Made by a program: the position numbers and the translations under genes | Part shown: positions 53,883 to 60,572 of the stretch, piece after piece | How positions within the stretch are numbered: the stretch's first letter is position 1 | Layout of the letters: every line of letters starts with the position of its first letter | Assembly (NCBI GenBank): GCA_949788275.1 | Contig: OX460916.1 | Span: forward strand, 2,046,001-2,110,000 | From: Weeksellaceae bacterium | GTDB taxonomy: Bacteria; Bacteroidota; Bacteroidia; Flavobacteriales; Weeksellaceae | Reading direction: 5' to 3' | Length of the DNA: 64,000 nt | The notes under the pieces: generated by a model | The model's database searches: none | Seen by the model: only the letters and a program-made list of their open reading frames with translations | Told to the model about the DNA's origin: nothing

Positions 53883-54926
53883 ATGACAAATATAGAAAAA
53901 GTAACGCATTACATTGGTATTGATATCTCTAAAAAAACGTTAGATATTGCTATTTATAAACAGAATTCGTTTTTATTTCATGAGCAAATCAATAATACTC
54001 CGACCAGTCTTAAGACCTTTTTTAAGTCCCTAAATAAGAGAGGTGTAGATTTAAGTCAGAGCATTGTCTGTGCTGAATTTACAGGAGTTTATACTCAATT
54101 TTTAATCAATAGTGCTCAGTTATTGAACCTTAATTTATGGCTTGAAAACGGAAACCATATCAAAAAATCACAAGGTTTAAAACGGGGTAAAAACGATAAA
54201 GTAGATGCTCAACGAATAGCTCAATTTGCCTATAAAAATAAGGATGATTATAAAGCTTATCAAGAACCACGAGCACTAGTTAAGACGTTAAAGGAACTGA
54301 TTAATAGACGTAAGCAATTGGTTAGTTTAAAGAAACAATTATCAGGAGCTTTAGGTGAAAAAGAATATAAAAACGAGGAAGATCTTGCTCTACTTAAATC
54401 ACTGTGTGAAAACACATTGAATGGACTGGAGACTGATCTGAAACGTATTGAGCGGGAAATAGACCGATTGATAAAGTCGGACGAAAAAATGTTCAATCAA
54501 TATAAAATTATTAACTCTGTTGTCGGAATGGGACCCGTAACTGCAGCTAATATGATTATGATGACGAACGAGTTTTCAGCTTTTTTGGAAGCTAAAAAAT
54601 TTGCATGTTACGCAGGAGTAGTTCCTTTTAGCTATACGTCAGGGAGCAGTGTAAGTAGTAAGGCAAAAGTTTCTAAAATGGCTAACCACCAGATGAAAAC
54701 ACTTTTGCATATGGCAGCCATGTCTTGTATACGGAGTGAAGGGAATTTACGTGAATATTATTTACGAAAAACGGAAGAAGGAAAAAATAAAATGTCGGTC
54801 ATTAATGCTATTCGTAACAAGTTAATATTGAGAGTATTTGCATGTATTAGAGATAATCGGTTTTATGACAAAGATTATAAATATAGCACGAAATTAATGC
54901 AAAATGAAATGGCTATTCATTGTTAA
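53883..54926 (+). CDS. IS110-family transposase (bridge-RNA-guided recombinase)
   Basis: A 347-residue protein with the N-terminal RuvC-like DEDD domain: Asp in YIGIDISKKTLDIA, Glu in CAEFTGVY, and the DKVDAQRIA aspartates, separated by a coiled coil (about 125-205) from the C-terminal transposase domain GMGPVTAANMIMM...FACYAGVVPFSYTSGSSVSSKAKVSK, whose Ser-rich segment should hold the catalytic serine. Members recombine DNA with a bridge RNA encoded in the element. The reading frame is intact and of usual length, so the element is probably active. The ATG at 53883 lies 21 bases after the predicted RNA end. Confidence 0.93.
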   Translation: MTNIEKVTHYIGIDISKKTLDIAIYKQNSFLFHEQINNTPTSLKTFFKSLNKRGVDLSQSIVCAEFTGVYTQFLINSAQLLNLNLWLENGNHIKKSQGLKRGKNDKVDAQRIAQFAYKNKDDYKAYQEPRALVKTLKELINRRKQLVSLKKQLSGALGEKEYKNEEDLALLKSLCENTLNGLETDLKRIEREIDRLIKSDEKMFNQYKIINSVVGMGPVTAANMIMMTNEFSAFLEAKKFACYAGVVPFSYTSGSSVSSKAKVSKMANHQMKTLLHMAAMSCIRSEGNLREYYLRKTEEGKNKMSVINAIRNKLILRVFACIRDNRFYDKDYKYSTKLMQNEMAIHC

Positions 54927-54997
54927 TAAAAGAGAAAAAGATCAAACTAGCATTAAACGTAAAAAAAAAACATTTTTAATTTGGTGAAACCATAGAA

Positions 54998-55008
54998 ATC
55001 CCTGCCGC
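54998..55008 (+). repeat. Structured intergenic repeat, copy C, right end
   Basis: ATCCCTGCCGC completes copy C after the IS. Its GCCGC arm pairs with GCGGC of the left part. In A1 the same place reads ATCCCTACCGC. Confidence 0.8.
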
Positions 55009-55011
55009 GAA

Positions 55012-55060
55012 GCCTCGTATGTAAAAAACTCTTTTGAGAAGAGTTTTTTACATACGAGGC
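55012..55060. repeat. Perfect 22-bp inverted repeat at the 3' end of copy C
   Basis: Arms at 55012-55033 and 55039-55060 with a 5-base loop; sequence from GCCTCGTATG to its complement CATACGAGGC. It starts 3 bases beyond the repeat's arm, exactly as in copies A2 and B. Confidence 0.88.
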
Positions 55061-55123
55061 GTTTAAGGTTTAAGGTTTAAGGTTTAAGGTTTAAGGTTTA
55101 AGGTTTAAGGTTTAAGGTTTAAG
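55061..55123 (+). repeat. Nine tandem copies of GTTTAAG
   Basis: Exactly nine perfect 7-base units, starting directly after the inverted repeat. The unit number is likely to vary between isolates. No gene frame is affected; it lies about 200 bases before the guaB promoter. Confidence 0.97.
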
Positions 55124-55275
55124 CTAAAAAAACGGGATTATTCTTTGCAAATAAAAGGCAGATTATTTCAAGAAATTTTATAGAAAAAGCGGCTTGTTTT
55201 TCATCATCAAGTTCATCGAATACCGCATCGCTGAAATCGAATAGATAATTTTTAAAAAATTGAAATCCATTTTAT

Positions 55276-55306
55276 TTTGATACTAAGTTTCTATAGTCTA
55301 AATTTG
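55276..55306 (+). promoter_or_regulatory. guaB promoter
   Basis: TTTG at 55276-55279 and TAAATTTG at 55299-55306, separated by 19 bases. The predicted start is about 55313, so the ATG at 55309 would not be transcribed and guaB should start at 55321. Confidence 0.8.
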
Positions 55307-55320
55307 TAATGCAAAAAGCA

Positions 55321-56781
55321 ATGCCTCTATCAGACAAAATTCTACAAACAGGCTATACCTTTGACGATGTGTTATTGGTACCCGCCTTCTCTGAGATATT
55401 ACCGAACCAAGTGTCTCTAAAAACCCGATTAACAAACAACATCATTTTAAACATTCCCATCGTTTCTGCAGCTATGGATACTGTATCTGAAGCGGAATTA
55501 GCTATTGCGCTAGCCCGTGAAGGAGGATTATCTTTTATCCACAAAAACATGACCATTGCCGAGCAAGCGGAGCAAATAGAGCGTGTAAAACGTTCTGAAA
55601 GCGGAATGATCTCTGATCCAATTACCTTATCGAAAGATCACACTTTATTGGATGCCGAAGAATTAATGAGTCGTTACAGCATCTCTGGTCTACCAATTAT
55701 TGAAGCTGATCGTACGTTGGTTGGAATTATTACCAACCGCGATATTAAATACCGTGAAAACTTAGACGTACGTATTGAAGATGTCATGACCAAAGAAAAT
55801 ATTGTGACTTCTGATATCAATACCGACTTACAAAAAGCCAAAGAAATTTTATTAAATCACCGCATCGAGAAATTACCGATTGTTGATGATCACAATAAAT
55901 TAATTGGCTTAATTACCATTAAAGACATCGATAACTTATCAGAATACCCAAATGCATCTAAAGACAGCCAAGGACGTTTACGTGTTGGTGCTGGTGTTGG
56001 TGTAGGTGCTGATACCCTAGAACGCGTTCAGGCTTTAGTTAACCAAGGGGTAGACATTATTGCATTGGATTCCGCTCACGGACATTCTATTGGCGTAATT
56101 AATAAAGTAAAAGAAGTGCGTAATGCCTTTCCATTATTAGATATTGTTGGTGGAAACATTGTAACAGCCTCAGCGGCAAAAGCTTTAATTGACGCGGGTG
56201 CAAATGCCTTAAAAGTTGGTGTAGGCCCAGGATCAATTTGTACAACACGTGTTGTTGCTGGTGTAGGTGTTCCTCAACTTTCTGCCATTTACGATGTATA
56301 CGAATACGCTAAAACCCGCAATGTATCGGTTATTGGTGATGGTGGAATTAAGTTATCGGGCGATATTGTAAAAGCCATAGCTTCGGGCGCCAATGTGGTT
56401 ATGCTAGGGAGTTTATTCGCTGGTACAGAAGAAGCGCCAGGTGAAGAAATTATTTTCCAAGGCCGTAAGTTTAAAACCTACCAAGGAATGGGTTCTTTAG
56501 CCGCTATGAAAAGAGGTTCGAAAGATCGTTACTTCCAATCAGATGCTAAGAAATTAGTTCCAGAAGGAATCGAAGGTCGTGTTCCATTTAAAGGATCAAT
56601 TGCCGACGTCATTTACCAATTATGTGGTGGTTTACGCGCCGGAATGGGATACTGTGGTACCGCTTCAATTGACGATTTAATCAACGACGGAAAGTTGGTT
56701 CAAATTACCAACGCTGGTCTTAGCGAATCTCACCCTCATGATGTGGTGATTACCAAAGAAGCACCTAATTACTCGAATTAA
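55321..56781 (+). CDS. guaB: IMP dehydrogenase
   Basis: GuaB oxidises IMP to XMP, the rate-limiting step of GMP synthesis. The 486-residue protein has the N-terminal barrel half ([15 protein letters not shown]), two CBS domains (about 90-205), then the catalytic loop [15 protein letters not shown] with the nucleophilic Cys and the flap. All signatures are intact. The start is placed at 55321, not at 55309, because the promoter predicts transcription from about 55313. The predicted message therefore has a leader of only about 8 bases. Confidence 0.97.
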   Translation: MPLSDKILQTGYTFDDVLLVPAFSEILPNQVSLKTRLTNNIILNIPIVSAAMDTVSEAELAIALAREGGLSFIHKNMTIAEQAEQIERVKRSESGMISDPITLSKDHTLLDAEELMSRYSISGLPIIEADRTLVGIITNRDIKYRENLDVRIEDVMTKENIVTSDINTDLQKAKEILLNHRIEKLPIVDDHNKLIGLITIKDIDNLSEYPNASKDSQGRLRVGAGVGVGADTLERVQALVNQGVDIIALDSAHGHSIGVINKVKEVRNAFPLLDIVGGNIVTASAAKALIDAGANALKVGVGPGSICTTRVVAGVGVPQLSAIYDVYEYAKTRNVSVIGDGGIKLSGDIVKAIASGANVVMLGSLFAGTEEAPGEEIIFQGRKFKTYQGMGSLAAMKRGSKDRYFQSDAKKLVPEGIEGRVPFKGSIADVIYQLCGGLRAGMGYCGTASIDDLINDGKLVQITNAGLSESHPHDVVITKEAPNYSN

Positions 56782-56805
56782 AACAAAATTCAATATACTT
56801 TTATT

Positions 56806-56836
56806 AAAAGCCTTAGAACATTCTAAGGCTTTTTTT
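56806..56836 (+). terminator. Terminator after guaB
   Basis: AAAAGCCTTAGAA (56806-56818), loop CA, TTCTAAGGCTTTT (56821-56833) and T-run. Confidence 0.9.
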
Positions 56837-56860
56837 GTTGGATCAATGAGATAAGATTCA

Positions 56861-56987
56861 GTTTATGGAAGATGGGTAATCCGAAAGAAGTGTTTCTATC
56901 CGTGCGAATAACTCAAATCAATCTACTGTCGTATTAAAGGTATAAAAACGGTTTAAAGTTTGTTTCGGTTTGTGGAAGATGGGTAAT
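56861..56987. repeat. Imperfect direct repeat upstream of the 57055 gene
   Basis: Two copies of a 20-base sequence (56861-56880 and 56968-56987), 19 of 20 bases identical (GTTTATGG versus GTTTGTGG, then AAGATGGGTAAT). In addition, TGCGAATAACTCAA occurs at 56903-56916 and again at 57891-57904, flanking the next gene. No function can be assigned; transposition scars or regulatory sites are possible. Confidence 0.5.
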
Positions 56988-57054
56988 TCCTTCTAACAAT
57001 AAATGGCTATTTACCCTAAAAAATTTATTTTTAAGGTATTCAAAACCATTCAAC

Positions 57055-57849
57055 ATGAAATTCTATATTTTACTTCTAGTAGGAATTATCTCGTTAAAAG
57101 GAATTGGTCAGCAACAAATGACGATTATAGATAAAAACACCAAGCGAGGGATCCCCTTTGTCCAAGCAATTGCGAATGATTCTATCTATCATTTAGCCGA
57201 CGAAAATGGTCTATTTCAATTTAAACAACCCGAAAAAATTAGTTCATTGCGTATTTTCAATGACCAATATGCTGATGTACTCAACCTCTATCCGCCTTTT
57301 GAAAGAAATTATTTTCTGACAGAACCGATCATTGAATTAAAAGAGGTAACCCTATTATCCAACTCATTTTCACCACAGAAAAAAATATTTAGACCCGAAC
57401 AATTAGACCAAAAAATATACACCTACGCATTAGTATCAACTCGCTTATTTATCACAGAAATAATAAGCGCCGACTTACACGGAAAGACCATTACCGATGT
57501 AGAACTATTTCATAAAAAAAAGAATCTCAACGGGGTAATGAAAATCAATTTTTACAATGAGAATAAAGGTCTTCCTTATCAATTAATCCACAGTCAGTAT
57601 GTGTTTTATAAAAAAGGCGAGATTCGATTAAACAAAAAGATCAACGTAAATAATCGAATCTTTATCGGCTTCTCTTGGCTAGGGCAACCGAATAAAATTG
57701 GCAATCATACAATTAATGCCTATTTTAAAGGCATAAAGATTAAAGCTCCTATTTTTACAAATCAACTATACCATGATACAGCTCCGTTTTATGAAAACAG
57801 TCAACATATTCAGAATTTATTCCCTTTATTTCAACTTAGTTACTACTAA
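57055..57849 (+). CDS. Exported protein with carboxypeptidase-regulatory-like N-terminus
   Basis: A 264-residue protein with a signal peptide (MKFYILLLVGIISLKGIGQ) followed by a region like the CarboxypepD_reg domain (IIDKNTKRGIPFVQAIANDSIYHLADENGLFQF), the beta-sandwich fold seen at the start of many Bacteroidetes surface proteins, then ~150 residues I do not recognise. No plug or barrel is present, so it is not a TonB receptor. It is flanked by the 14-base repeat TGCGAATAACTCAA. Confidence 0.7.
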   Translation: MKFYILLLVGIISLKGIGQQQMTIIDKNTKRGIPFVQAIANDSIYHLADENGLFQFKQPEKISSLRIFNDQYADVLNLYPPFERNYFLTEPIIELKEVTLLSNSFSPQKKIFRPEQLDQKIYTYALVSTRLFITEIISADLHGKTITDVELFHKKKNLNGVMKINFYNENKGLPYQLIHSQYVFYKKGEIRLNKKINVNNRIFIGFSWLGQPNKIGNHTINAYFKGIKIKAPIFTNQLYHDTAPFYENSQHIQNLFPLFQLSYY

Positions 57850-57947
57850 ATAATCCTCATGAATTGAATGCTAGATAGGAGATGTTAGATTGCGAATAAC
57901 TCAATCGATGAAAGGATATCTAAAATGGTCAAATTGGTTCATTACCC

Positions 57948-58793
57948 TTAATCCATTTCAATAGGATTATAAGGCAACGACTGTGGCGGAAACTTAATTT
58001 CTATCCCTGGGCTGCTGTAGGTTTTGGTTTGAATAAGAGATGATGGGTCTTCATGAAAATTGCGCTCTGCCTTTAAATAGAGACTTTCGGTTGTTGGGAC
58101 TATATTTTTATCATTTCTTCGATAAATCGGCATTGATTGAAGTTCGATGGCCGTGGCTAAAAAATGATAATGCATTTGATCATCGTAAAGTTCGAGAATT
58201 AAACCTGGTAAATTCTTAAAAACATAGGGACCGCTATTGATGGGAATTTCTTCGGTATACCAGGCAATCCATGTTCTTCCTCTGTAATGGCAGACTGCTT
58301 TTTTAACTGGATAATTCAGCAATTGTTTTTGCTCATCTCGAGTTAATGACCATTTAAATTCGGGCACCGTTATGGGATACATATAAGATTGAGAATAGAT
58401 TCTGTTGTAAATATGGAATGTATTTTCGTTCACATGGTTTAAAACAGTAAAACGCAATCCTATTTTTGAACTCGCCCCAAGAATTAAATTATATTCAGCT
58501 AATTTAACATGGGTGAAATGACTGTATTTTTCGACCAATGAATCGCGAACAAGGCTAAAGTAATCGAAAAACTTGGTATGGGATTCTCCGATTTGCAATA
58601 GTGCTTGGTGGTGACTTTTTAGACCACTACGGGGATTTTTTACAAACCAATAATCATAATAAATTTGTTGATGACTTTGATCGATCGTTGTAGCGCTATA
58701 CGAACTTGTTCGAATACGTGCATTGGGGTTTCCTTCGATATGTTGTCCATAGAGGATAGTGGTAAGAAGAAGAAGAAATAAAGCGATTTTCAT
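57948..58793 (-). CDS. GLPGLI-family protein (second of a tandem pair)
   Basis: A 281-residue exported protein named for its motif, here NLPGLILELYDD (GLPGLI variant with Asn). The start is ATG 58793, giving the signal peptide MKIALFLLLLTTILYGQ; the earlier TTG at 58817 would overlap the upstream gene. The C-terminus YSSPGIEIKFPPQSLPYNPIEMD matches the other copy. GLPGLI proteins are widespread in Flavobacteriia and thought to be envelope-associated, but their function is unknown. The pair is 10 bases apart and co-transcribed. Confidence 0.82.
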   Translation of the reverse strand: MKIALFLLLLTTILYGQHIEGNPNARIRTSSYSATTIDQSHQQIYYDYWFVKNPRSGLKSHHQALLQIGESHTKFFDYFSLVRDSLVEKYSHFTHVKLAEYNLILGASSKIGLRFTVLNHVNENTFHIYNRIYSQSYMYPITVPEFKWSLTRDEQKQLLNYPVKKAVCHYRGRTWIAWYTEEIPINSGPYVFKNLPGLILELYDDQMHYHFLATAIELQSMPIYRRNDKNIVPTTESLYLKAERNFHEDPSSLIQTKTYSSPGIEIKFPPQSLPYNPIEMD

Positions 58794-58803
58794 ACAATTG
58801 GAC

Positions 58804-59643
58804 TTAGGGTAATTCAATTGGGTTATAAGGACTAGATTGAGGTGGTAGATTTATTTCGACACCAGGGCTGCTGTATACTTTGGTTGATTCATGAAAATAA
58901 TGTGGGCTTTCATGGAAGGTTCTCTCAGTACTTAAAAAATCTGATTTTTTAAGGTGTATTAATCGTTTTTGTTCTTTTAAGTACATTTGTTGAGGGGAAA
59001 AATCAATCGCTTTGGTTATAAAATGGAAGTGCCCCCTATCATCATAGAGTTCTAAAATAAGACCTGGAAGGCCTTGAAAAAGATAAGGCCCATTATTTAT
59101 CGGTATTTCATTGCTATACCAAGCAGTCCACTTTCTTCCTTTATAGAAGGTTGAAGCTTTTTCAACCCGATAGTTCAAGAGTTGTTTTTGCTCGGGATGC
59201 AATAGCCAAACAAAAAATGGGATTTCTTCTGTGTACTGATAATTCCAGGTTAATAACTTGGTATAGGTGGTGCTCTTTTTTTGAGTTAAATCTTTTAAAA
59301 CAATGGAGTTATATTTTATTTTTGAGCGAACAGCAAGTGTTTGGTTTACATCGGTTGTATTCACCGTATTTTTTTTACTTAGTAAATAAAAAAGTGAATC
59401 CAGGGCGATGGAATGTACATCCATCAATTTAGATAATTCAGAATGATGTTGTAACAGTAGTGTTGTTGTTTTTTGATCTATTGCAGTCGAATCTTTTATG
59501 AACTGATAATGATAGTATATATTAACATCCGAAAATCCCAAGGGTTTTTGAACATGATGTACGGCTGAAAAGTTCATTTCTTTACCTATCTGGGGTTGTC
59601 CCTGAAGAAGAATACCGAATAAGAATATATATGGAAATTTCAT
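58804..59643 (-). CDS. GLPGLI-family protein (first of a tandem pair)
   Basis: A 279-residue paralogue with the GLPGLILELYDD motif. The start is ATG 59643 (MKFPYIFLFGILLQG, signal peptide); the earlier ATG at 59670 would put nine residues before the signal sequence. The two proteins share the pattern WTAWYSNEIPINNGPYLFQGLPGL versus WIAWYTEEIPINSGPYVFKNLPGL and the ending PPQSSPYNPIELP. Divergence is considerable, so the duplication is not recent. Confidence 0.82.
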   Translation of the reverse strand: MKFPYIFLFGILLQGQPQIGKEMNFSAVHHVQKPLGFSDVNIYYHYQFIKDSTAIDQKTTTLLLQHHSELSKLMDVHSIALDSLFYLLSKKNTVNTTDVNQTLAVRSKIKYNSIVLKDLTQKKSTTYTKLLTWNYQYTEEIPFFVWLLHPEQKQLLNYRVEKASTFYKGRKWTAWYSNEIPINNGPYLFQGLPGLILELYDDRGHFHFITKAIDFSPQQMYLKEQKRLIHLKKSDFLSTERTFHESPHYFHESTKVYSSPGVEINLPPQSSPYNPIELP

Positions 59644-59728
59644 ATGAATATTTTTTGAATGATAAAACATATGTTTTTTTAATAAGACACACCAAAACTA
59701 AATGTATTGGCGTGTCATTATCAGTAAA

Positions 59729-59959
59729 TTAGGGACATTTAATTCCTGCAAAATAATTTGCTTGATCTATCAAATCATCAAAACTAATATCATCTGTACA
59801 CAACCAAAAATCATTTCCACAATCTGTGTAAACAGGAACATAGTTTTCACATGGCAAAGGCTTGTCTACCATTATCTCATCATTAGGAAATTTTTCGTCA
59901 TTAGCAAATACAAAACTTCCAAAAAACATTAAAACTGCTACTAAAAATAGTGTTTTCAT
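59729..59959 (-). CDS. Small secreted Cys-containing peptide
   Basis: A 76-residue peptide with a clear signal peptide (MKTLFLVAVLMFFGSFVFA). The mature ~55 residues contain four Cys (CENYVPVYTDCG, WLCTDD, and IKCP at the end), consistent with two disulfides, and are acidic. No family is recognised. It stands alone downstream of a 26-base tandem repeat (59993-60044) and close to the GLPGLI pair, so it may belong to the same accessory island. Confidence 0.6.
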   Translation of the reverse strand: MKTLFLVAVLMFFGSFVFANDEKFPNDEIMVDKPLPCENYVPVYTDCGNDFWLCTDDISFDDLIDQANYFAGIKCP

Positions 59960-59992
59960 TTGTCACATTTTTTAAATTAATATAAAAACTCT

Positions 59993-60044
59993 AGTTATTG
60001 TTAGTTCAAGTTGACTCAAGTCATTGTTAGTCCAAGTTGACTTT
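59993..60044 (-). repeat. Two tandem 26-base repeats upstream of the small secreted peptide
   Basis: Two copies (59993-60018 and 60019-60044) of AGTYATTGTTAGTYCAAGTTG plus a variable end, 22-23 of 26 bases identical. They lie 34-85 bases upstream of the start codon at 59959 and could be regulatory sites. Confidence 0.5.
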
Positions 60045-60135
60045 AGATAAGCCGTCTTTTATGAATTCTATTACTAAACTAAAAAATTAAATTGCAACAA
60101 AGCACCGAAAATCAACACTTTAAGTGTTAAATTTT

Positions 60136-60339
60136 TTAAGAAACAAATCGAATTAGTCGATTATTCGAATCTATACGCCGTCCATCGCCGATGCCAATTT
60201 TATGTATCAATGGGGTTAAGAACCTAAGGCTGTCGATTGATTGAGCGCTTACGAATTTAAAAAAGGGTTCATTCATTAATTCGTCCGTTTGAAACAAGTC
60301 GACTTCTTTCAGAAACCCCACTCCATCTACTCTATTCAT
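60136..60339 (-). CDS. Uncertain short reading frame
   Basis: A 67-codon frame (MNRVDGVGFLKEVDLFQ...) with ordinary composition, lying between repeat D and the small peptide gene. A weak hairpin (AACACTT/AAGTGTT at 60113-60127) follows it. There is no recognised family, and no clear promoter or ribosome site, so it may be a gene remnant or chance. Confidence 0.25.
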   Translation of the reverse strand: MNRVDGVGFLKEVDLFQTDELMNEPFFKFVSAQSIDSLRFLTPLIHKIGIGDGRRIDSNNRLIRFVS

Positions 60340-60376
60340 TCCATATAGCCTTTGTTTGAAAAATTTCTAGGATTTT

Positions 60377-60486
60377 GCGCCAAGGATAGGAGCGGCATCC
60401 TTTGCCACGCTGTAGAAAAGGCAGTGGCTTTGGGAAATTGTTGTGGCAAAGATACAGCGGATAGCCTGACCCGTAGGGTGGCGCCC
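60377..60486 (-). repeat. Structured intergenic repeat, copy D
   Basis: On the minus strand it begins GGGCGCC and ends GGCGC. Mini-hairpin CCC-TAC-GGG, then CAGGCTATCCGCTGTATC, apical stem TTTGCCAC/GTGGCAAA around a ~33-base loop, and GGATGCCGCTCCTATCCTT. Closest to copy B in its ends. It has no long inverted repeat beside it. Confidence 0.85.
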
Positions 60487-60514
60487 ACAAACACCCACGG
60501 TTATTTTTAATTTT

Positions 60515-60551
60515 GCATAAAAAAAATCCGAAAGTAAAACTTTCGGATTTT
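60515..60551 (-). terminator. Terminator of gltA
   Basis: Minus strand AAAATCCGAAAGT, loop TTT, ACTTTCGGATTTT, followed by T. A 13-bp stem, 22 bases after the gltA stop. Confidence 0.9.
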
Positions 60552-60572
60552 GATTTATAATGTATGAGTTGT

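Larger units (their letters stand above)
53663..54999 (+). mobile_element. IS110-family insertion sequence (1337 bp)
   Basis: The ends are inferred from the split repeat: the left junction is GCTGCT-AT-CTCTTAGG and the right junction ATAGAA-AT-CCCTGC, giving an AT core at 53661-53662 and 54998-54999. IS110 elements have no clear terminal inverted repeats and make no target duplication beyond the core; both hold here. The left non-coding end is about 210 bases, the right about 75, matching the IS110 group, in which the bridge RNA lies upstream of the transposase. The element faces the same direction as its host repeat. Confidence 0.85.

Noticed and set aside
53663-54999. IS1111-type element with the RNA in the right end
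   Set aside because: The long non-coding end with the two guide loops is upstream of the transposase and the right end is only ~75 bases, so the IS110 group fits better.
55061-55123. GTTTAAG array as a CRISPR or telomere-like structure
   Set aside because: The unit is seven bases with no spacers; a simple tandem repeat.
59702-59932. Plus-strand frame opposite the small secreted peptide
   Set aside because: The minus-strand frame has a signal peptide and paired cysteines; the plus frame has random composition.
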